From positions 311,797,469 to 311,861,468 of the forward strand of contig CM030361.1 of assembly GCA_017893485.1 (NCBI GenBank): a stretch of 64,000 nucleotides of DNA, read 5' to 3'. A program made the translations under genes and the position numbers. A model generated the notes under the pieces. It was not told the DNA's origin. It made no database searches and worked only from the letters and a program-made list of their open reading frames with translations. Positions 57,671 to 64,000 of the stretch are shown in pieces. The DNA comes from Hemerocallis citrina (Eukaryota > Streptophyta > Magnoliopsida > Asparagales > Asphodelaceae). The first letter of the stretch is position 1, and each line of letters opens with the position of its first letter.

Positions 57671-58096
57671 ATGGCTGATCACTTCGACCCTGCTGGAGGC
57701 GACGACTGGCACATCATTGAGGAAGAGTACCATCCTGGACAGGCAGATTCCGAGGACGAGTACTACCCTGGGCAAGCTGATTCTGATGATGAGGAGTACC
57801 CTGAATCCCGAGAGATCACCCCACCTCCGGATTCATCTGATGATTCTTCTTCCGACGAAGAGGAAGTACCAGTTCCAAGTGGTCTTGTGACTTCTCTTCA
57901 GAGGCAAGTGGAAACCCTGAAGGAGAGAGTTGGATTGTTGGAGGCTCAGCTGGAAAAGCGGAAGGCCGACTATTCTGTTCTTAGCCATCGGATTTGGGAA
58001 CTTGAGAAGAAAAAGAACCTAACTGATGTGCTGAAGGATGAGGTTGATGAACTGCGGGAAGAACTTCGAGCAGCGAAGAGGACCCGTAGGAGTTAG
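57671..58096 (+). CDS. Extra ORF upstream of gag: acidic coiled-coil protein
   Basis: A 141-residue frame starts at an ATG in a good context (aagATGG). An in-frame ATG at 57617 is possible, but the stretch before 57671 is pyrimidine-rich like an intron end (ttctcctctctattctaag). Residues 20-41 hold a doubled acidic motif (HPGQADSEDE, YPGQADSDDE), ~45-68 are Ser/Asp/Glu-rich, ~71-135 form a coiled coil (LVTSLQRQVETLKERVGLL) and the end is basic (KRTRRS). It has no nucleic-acid or enzyme motif and is not part of a normal gag-pol. It is in a different frame from gag. It may be an element-specific accessory protein, as its arrangement suggests, or a captured fragment. Confidence 0.65.
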   Translation: MADHFDPAGGDDWHIIEEEYHPGQADSEDEYYPGQADSDDEEYPESREITPPPDSSDDSSSDEEEVPVPSGLVTSLQRQVETLKERVGLLEAQLEKRKADYSVLSHRIWELEKKKNLTDVLKDEVDELREELRAAKRTRRS

Positions 58097-58242
58097 AGTG
58101 TTGTAGCTTCTGTTTCTTTCCGTTCTGATGTCAAAAAATGTTTTTAAATTCGAATGTATAAACTTTTGGAATTCAATGAAATGGAAGTTGGTTTAAATTC
58201 TTGTTATATACTTCGAATTTGACGGATCTTTTGCATCAGAAT

Positions 58243-59227
58243 ATGTCGAGAAGAGGAGCAAGGAATGGGGAAGGTTTGGATCTGGAGACTGAGCTTGCTA
58301 GGGTCTACCAGACGCTGAATGCAGTGGCTCAGAACCAAGCTAGGGGGCCGGCAAATCCAGTGCCCGAGGCGATAAAGCTGGTGGAATCGTTCAAGAGAAT
58401 GAAACCACCCGTATTCGAGGGAAAGTCAGACCCAGATGCGGCTGACAACTGGATACGGCAAGTGGAGACAATCTTCGAGGTGTTGGAGACACCGGAGGGT
58501 AGCAAGGTCAAGTTGGCAACCTTGCAGCTGGAGAAGGATGCAGCGGTTTGGTGGCAATCCGTGAAGAGGACCATGGGAGGTCTGTTGCTTGGCTGGGAGG
58601 AATTTCTGGAAGAATTCCGCAGTCATTATTTCCCCTCCGACGTCCAGGAGAAGAAGGCGATGGAGTTCCTGTCGCTTCAGCAAGGCAGCATGTCAGTGAG
58701 AGCCTATGAGACCAAGTTCACTCAGCTCTCCAGGTATGCTCCAGAACTGGTGGCGGATGAGGCCAAGAAAGCTCGCAAGTTCGAGCATGGTCTGAGGCCT
58801 AGTTTGAGATCTCGTATGATACCCCTTGGTATCAGGAGATTCGATAAGCTGGTCAAGAGGGCGGCAGCGACGGAGGCGGATATGGAGCAGTTCCATGTTG
58901 TTCAGAACAGGAGGAACAACTGGCAGTCTGGTAAGAGGCCTGCACATTCGGGGAGTTTCAAGGGACAACCATCTGCACAGAGGTTCAAACCGACAGGGGT
59001 GAACGCTGTTAGTGTAGCTGGGGGGCCTGGAAACAATGTGGTGAGACCTTCTGCGGTGACTTGCTTTAACTGTGGGGAAGCGGGACACTACCGATCTCAT
59101 TGTCCCAAACTTCAGCGCAGTAATAGCGGCGCACCAACGCAGCAGGCTGGGAAGAGGCCGTACCAATCAGGGCGAGTATTTGCCTTGACAGAAGCTGATG
59201 CTGAGGAGGCGGATCAGGTCATCTCTG
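58243..59227 (+). CDS. gag: Gag of the Tekay-like element
   Basis: The start is the ATG at 58243, which lies just after an acceptor-like ttttgcatcag (AG 58238-58239). The Gag core spans residues ~45-215 (PPVFEGKSDPDAADNWIRQV; LEKDAAVWWQSV; EFRSHYFP). The CCHC zinc knuckle is C274-C277-H282-C287. If unspliced, the frame runs on past 59227 for six more codons to a TAG at 59245-59247, giving a 334-residue Gag. If the 87-bp intron is removed, the frame passes straight into protease. The last shared coding base is 59227. Confidence 0.85.
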
Positions 59228-59314
59228 GTACGAGGGCTGGTGTTTAGAGTCTTTGTCATTTCTTTTCCCTTTGTTTAGTGAGGCTGTTATGTAATGATGT
59301 ATATTATGTAACAG
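59228..59314 (+). other. Candidate 87-bp intron between gag and pol
   Basis: It starts gtacgagggc and ends tatgtaacag, is T-rich and AT-richer than its flanks, and holds an in-frame TAG (59245-59247). Its length is a multiple of three. Removing it makes a continuous frame with a family-like join (VISG then ELYLNGIK). Without removal, gag and pol are in the same frame but separated by the stop and by ~25 unconserved residues. Confidence 0.6.
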
Positions 59315-60826
59315 GCGAACTTTATCTTAATGGGATTAAAGCTGTCGTATTGTTTGATACTGGATCCTCTCATACTTTTGTGTCTCCAAAGTTTGCTAAA
59401 GTGTTGGGAGTTGAACCGAAGATTTTCCCAGGCAAGATCTTATCAGTAGCTACTCCGTCAGGGGAAACTTTAACCACTGATCGGTATTATGCTGATTGCG
59501 AGATTGTAATTGGGGATAGAATCTTTGGCATTGATCTGATCGAGCCGACTATCTTGGGAGTCGATGTTATCATTGGCATTGATTGGATGTCGGTGTACAG
59601 TGCAAGCATCGAGTGTAAGACCAAGACGGTGACAGTGAAGGCTCCAGGTGGACCTGAAGTCGTGTTCCAAGGGAAGCAGAAATGTTCTAAGCTGGTGGCT
59701 ACTATCCGCAAGGAAGAGACTCCTGTGGAAGTGCAAGGGATTCCTGTGGTTCGGGACTATCCAACTGTGTTCTTGGAAGATTTTCCTGGGTTACCTCCGC
59801 ATCGTGATGTAGAGTTCAGCATCACTGTTCAACCGGGAAGTGCACCCATTTCTAAGGCACCTTATAGGATGGCTCCAGTGGAACAGGATGAGGTGAAACG
59901 GCAGATTGAGGAACTGTTGGGAAAAGGCTTTATTCAACCTAGTGCGTCACCTTGGGGAGCACCAGTGCTTTTGGTAAAGAAGAAGGATGGATCGATGAGG
60001 ATGTGCATCGATTACCGGGAGCTGAATAAGGTCACTGTTCAGAATAAGTATCCGATTCCTCGAATTGATGACTTGTTCGATCGTCTGCAAGGAGCAGCTG
60101 TATTCTCCAAAATAGACCTTCGATCGGGTTACCACCAAGTTCGAGTGAAAGCTGAAGATGTGCATAAGACTGCATTTAGAACTCGGCATGGGCATTACGA
60201 ATTCTTAGTTATGCCATTCGGAGTGACGAATGCACCTGCAATCTTCATGGACTTGATGAACAGAGTTCTGAGGCCGTTTATTGATTCTTTCGTCGTGGTG
60301 TTTATCGACGATATTCTCGTGTACTCCAAGTCGGAGGAGGAGCACACTGAGCATCTGGCAGCGGTGTTGCAGAAGTTGGAAGAGCAGCAGTTGTATGCCA
60401 AGTTATCCAAGTGTGATTTCTGGAAATCTGAAGTGGCATTCCTAGGTCACATCCTTTCTAAGGAGGGAGTGGCAACTGACCCTCAGAAGATAGAGGCAGT
60501 GAGAGACTGGGCAAGGCCTACTACAATGAAGGAAGTCAGAAGTTTCCTTGGGATGACTGGATATTATCGGAGATTCATTCAAGGTTATGCTCAGATAGCT
60601 GTACCGCTTACAGGGCTGACCAAGAAGAATGTGAGCTTCAAGTGGACCGAGCAATGTGAGGCGAGTTTTCAGGAGTTGAAAGATAGGCTGACTACTGCAC
60701 CTATTTTGGCTTTGCCTAGAGCTGGTGTTGAGTATGACGTTTATAGCGATGCTTCACATCGGGGGCTTGGTTGTGTCTTAATGCAAGAAGGAAGAGTAAT
60801 CACTTATGGGTCTAGGCAACTACGAC
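59315..60826 (+). CDS. pol: Pol of the Tekay-like element: protease, RT, start of RNase H
   Basis: The protease has FDTGSSHTF (Asp codon at ~59356) and [14 protein letters not shown] starts around PPHRDVEF, with [25 protein letters not shown] and the catalytic FIDD (about 60301-60312). The connection region ([25 protein letters not shown]) is typical of chromoviruses. RNase H begins with YSDAS and LGCVLMQ and is then cut by the LTR at 60827. The terminal TGTAA of that LTR supplies the stop codon. The protein lacks the rest of RNase H, integrase and any chromodomain within this window. RT looks intact. Confidence 0.9.
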
Positions 60827-61429
60827 TGTAACACCCCGAATTTCAAATAAGGATAAATTCGAGATTTCACAGGATCTTTACTTCACTTCGTACAATTTTA
60901 CAAGGAATTTAAAACTTTTCATTCACAATACATCAGAGTTCAATTACAACTTGGTTTTACACAGCGGAAGAATGATATTTACAATAAAACATTTACAACA
61001 TCTTTAAAATAAAAGCAGCATCAGCATATCCACTTCATAGCTTCATGTATGATCCTTTACCTGCATGTCAATCTGTGGGCACGTCAGTTATTTACAACTG
61101 ACGAAATGTTATACACGGCTATCCTCTCTATGCCGGGAATAGTATAACGATCTCATACTTTAACAAATCACAAAAAAGATTGAATGAACATATAAAGTGT
61201 CAAAAGTGATTATTCTAAATATAAGTGTATGTCATGCCTTAATGCCTAATGCACACAATTCTACACTAGGATGACACTAATGCACACTTGTTCGAATTCT
61301 ATGCATCCCATACTACATAGGTCCGAGGGCAAGTGCCTACGTTCTCCACAATAAAGGGCTCGATCCCTCGCCATGAAAACTACCCGGTAGCAAAACAAAG
61401 TTCAGACTATTCCACGAATGTGAATCCCA

Positions 61430-61700
61430 GCCTTGGAGTCCACCAACAGCTGTTATAACAGATTCCACATCGTACGAACCGTCCCGTATGTGACCCTCTA
61501 GCCCAGTATATATATATATACATTGGAGACGGTAAACACAAAAATCCATCCGTCCGACTACTCAAGATCCCGGAGTCCACCGCTGACCCGTCCTCATAGT
61601 CCCGGACTAAAATATAATAATCCGTCTCCCACAGGGCAATCTCAGTCCACCAACTGGGTCTATAGTCTTGGAGTCCACCAACAACTATATAGAGCACCCC
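61430..61700. repeat. Degenerate ~100-137-bp repeats in R2
   Basis: ggagtccacc recurs at 61435, 61572 and 61670, and cagtccaccaactggg at 61643. A (TA)n lies at ~61507-61520. It is at the place where the other LTRs carry 115-134-bp repeats. Confidence 0.55.
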
Positions 61701-62519
61701 ACTTACGTTTCCCTAAGTTTACTACATCTTCACTTATGTGCCTAAATTTTCTTAAGTTCAAGACATGAATAATTTCCATTCAAAGAATTAGTCTTACCTC
61801 CCACCGGACTTAATCAACAAATACGAGATAGCTCCACGGCCATATCTCCAAATCATTTCTCAAATCCTTTCTTTCAATAATGCCGGTACCGAGGTCGTAC
61901 TAACTCTAAATCATAAACTTTCATGTACAAGAAGCATGGGTACATATACCCTTTAATAATCATGTCTTAAACCTAAATTTTCTCATTTTCAACTTATTCT
62001 TAATTTGATCAATGTCTCATCTTAGTACTATTCATGGTTCATTCATTCATTCATAATTCGAAAATAGAACAACAATTCCTTTCATGAACAAAAGATTCAT
62101 CACTTAAATCTCAAATGCAATTTCGAGCTCAAATAAAATGTTTCGATCCACATCATGTATTTCTTAAACCCAAACAAGTGTATAATTTCTTCAAATGAAA
62201 ATTCAACTCACACAATCAATATTTTACTCTTCTTCACAAAAATAACACTTTACTTTTCTTAATAAAAGAAAGATCTATAATAGATTTGAGCAATTAATTT
62301 TCATTTGCTTTACTTCCTTGTTAACAGTGTGTATACTTAATATTTCCCTCATCTATAAACAGTTTATAAAATTGGGAAAGGTTGGTATGGAGGATTTAAA
62401 TGCAATTCGGTATGGAGGAAAGGTTGGTATGTCTTCTTAATGGGATGCAGTAAGTTAAAATGTGTTGTATACTTAATATTCAATAACTTTCATTATTTCC
62501 AGATCATTAGTATAAACAG

Positions 62520-62880
62520 TTTTGAACTGAATACACTAACCCAAAAAAATTATTCAACCACTAAAGTTTTGAACAGAATACACTAACCCCAAAAAAATAT
62601 TCAACCACTAAAGTTTATAATCAAAGTCTACTTTACTGAAATCTTCATATATGAAGAAAAGGAAGTCTCATATCAAATTAAAGTTCATAGTCAAAGTGTA
62701 CTTTACTGAAAATCTGAAATCTTCATATATGAAGTAAATGGAAATTTCATAACAAATTATAGTCAAAGTGAACTTTACTGAAATCTTCATGTATGAAGAA
62801 AAAGGAAACTCAAAGTCTTATTGACTGAAATCTTCATGCATGGAGAAAAGGGAACTCAAAATCAAAGTAAGAAGTGCTCT
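62520..62880. repeat. Short tandem duplications with palindromes in R2
   Basis: A ~54-bp unit is doubled at 62528-62615 (aatacactaacccc...). Then four units of ~50-80 bp carry the palindrome cttcatatatgaag or variants at 62643, 62721, 62784 and 62832. Confidence 0.65.
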
Positions 62881-63561
62881 GGGTTTCGAACCTAACTCCC
62901 TCTGGTCAACCCGGTCAAAGCCCAAAGCTCAGACCGAAAATCAATTAGGCAAATTAGGCTCTGTATGTTGCTCTACTTCATTTCTTATGGTTAACTTCAA
63001 TGCATGATTGGAAGATAAATGTTTCACTATAAAAAATTACAAACTATATCTAAATATTGGAAGATAAATATTTAGATATAAGCACAACTATGCTGCATCC
63101 AGTGTTCAGAACTATGAAGTGTTGCTAAATTGTTCAGCAAATAACCAAGGCCTGTGGTAGTTTACATTCGTATCAGTCAGTTATTCAGGAACAGAGTGAT
63201 TCAATCCTGAGATTTAAAAGACAGGAAACAAGTTTCTTCAATAAGGATACGCATTGTATCTTTCATAATCAAAACAAGTTTATGGTATTCAATTAACCTT
63301 ACAAAATATTTTGCAAAAGAATGTATTCCCAACATTTTTCATACAATCAATTATATCTTCATTCATGCATACTAAATTATGACAAAACGAATCAACATTT
63401 CTTTTCTCATTACTAACTAGCATAAGTTGAATTTGTTTACTCAATCAAGCAATATTTCATTACATTCAATGCATAAATTTGTTCTACTTTACCAAATCAA
63501 ATTTCTATACTACTCATTCATTTCTATTAACATGCACATCCTAAAATTTAGAAAGTAGGAG

Positions 63562-63575
63562 AACACCCACCTCAA
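63562..63575 (-). promoter_or_regulatory. Splice-donor-like site in R2
   Basis: Minus-strand ttgaggtgggtgtt, GT at 63570-63569, after a purine-rich leader (minus 63660-63600). Fourth instance of this LTR site. Confidence 0.4.
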
Positions 63576-63749
63576 TTGAAACTTGACTAATGAAGGGAAG
63601 AGCACCACTTCTAGATCCAATGTCCTCCTAGATCTTCTCCTCCTAGCAATGGCCACCAAGTACAAACTCTTTTTCTCTCTTTCTTTCATTCTTCTCTTTT
63701 CTTATTTTTCTTTTGTTTTTGGTGTGAAAAGAATGAGAAATGGAGGGTG

Positions 63750-63759
63750 CTATTTATAG
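63750..63759 (-). promoter_or_regulatory. TATA box of R2
   Basis: Minus-strand CTATAAATAG, 187 bp before the minus-strand donor-like aggtgggtg (63572-63564), mirroring the other LTRs. Confidence 0.6.
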
Positions 63760-64000
63760 GATATGTAGAGGGTTCAATTTACAAAATTACACACCTAATA
63801 ATTTCTCTTATTTAATCTCCAACTCTTCATATTTCATAACTCCCAAAACCCCTCAACTTTTCATCTTCCCACTCTCCAAAACTCTAACTCTCCTATAACT
63901 CCCAGCCAACTTATCTCTTTAAAAATTCTGTGTACGCACAGTGAAGTTTGCCATGTCAACAACCAAGACCATCAACCTCTCCTGTGGGCCCAAAGTACTA

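Larger units (their letters stand above)
54050..60826 (+). mobile_element. Tekay/Del-like chromovirus, 3' part cut by an insertion
   Basis: The order is 5' LTR (54050-57502), tRNA-iMet-type primer site, extra acidic ORF, gag, candidate intron, protease, RT, and the start of RNase H. At 60827 a minus-strand LTR interrupts pol. The rest of pol, the 3' LTR and the right TSD lie beyond the window. The long LTR, primer site and RT type ([10 protein letters not shown]) fit Tekay/Del. It was inserted into R1 and so is younger than it. Confidence 0.85.
60827..64000 (-). mobile_element. Minus-strand LTR (R2) inserted in pol, running off the window
   Basis: It begins (plus strand) tgtaacaccccgaatttc. 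The next ~150 bp (acaggatcttt, gtacaattttacaagga, acacagcggaag) match the inverted ends of the solo LTR and the 54050 LTR. Its promoter side is at the right: minus-strand TATA at 63750-63759 and donor-like site at 63570. The box agggctcgatccct (61355-61368) is kept. At least 3174 bp are present, and the start of U3 should lie a few hundred bases beyond the window. The left TSD would be acgac (60822-60826). No gene is seen inside. Confidence 0.8.

Overview
This window is repeat-dense plant nuclear DNA, most likely from an angiosperm with a large genome. The evidence is plant-type LTR retrotransposons (Tat-lineage Gypsy with a second, archaeal-type RNase H; a Tekay/Del-like chromovirus with a tRNA-iMet primer site; Copia), plant-like short introns, TATAAATA promoters and a long AT-rich satellite. 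I cannot name the species. I see no host single-copy gene, rRNA, functional tRNA gene, bacterial feature or CRISPR array.

Layout. (1) 1-48198 is one satellite domain built from ~65-bp sub-units grouped into ~196-bp or ~264-bp monomers. It runs off the left edge, flips orientation at about 28251 and holds a ~5.04-kb segmental duplication (about 36820-46910). Two elements are inserted in it with perfect 5-bp target duplications: a 2.86-kb solo LTR (3514-6375, TSD ttatg) and a 15.7-kb Tat-lineage Gypsy element on the minus strand (8156-23861, TSD attgt). (2) 48199-64000 is a nest of LTR elements. A Tekay-type LTR starts at 48199. A deleted Copia (49302-51047, TSD gtaga) and a minus-strand LTR (51283-) sit in it. 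The second LTR is split by a Tekay-like element (54050-60826) with 3.45-kb LTR, primer site, an extra ORF, gag and pol. That pol is cut by another minus-strand LTR (60827-64000), which runs off the right edge.

The Tat element is the richest part. On the minus strand it encodes gag-protease and RT-RNase H-aRNase H-integrase in one frame broken by two nonsense codons. The ~8.7 kb between pol and the 3' LTR carries a plus-strand (antisense) gene with its own TATA box, two small introns, a Transposase_28-like domain and a coiled-coil tail. Three successive candidate last exons follow, all entered in the same splice phase, and each ends in a related 3' block. Families of 223-, 134- and 111-bp tandem repeats surround this gene. 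In the Tekay-like element, an 87-bp in-frame candidate intron separates gag from pol, and intron-like acceptors lie directly before the extra ORF and before gag. A splice-donor-like site is conserved in four diverged LTRs. Together these suggest expression controlled by splicing. All splicing statements are inferences from sequence.
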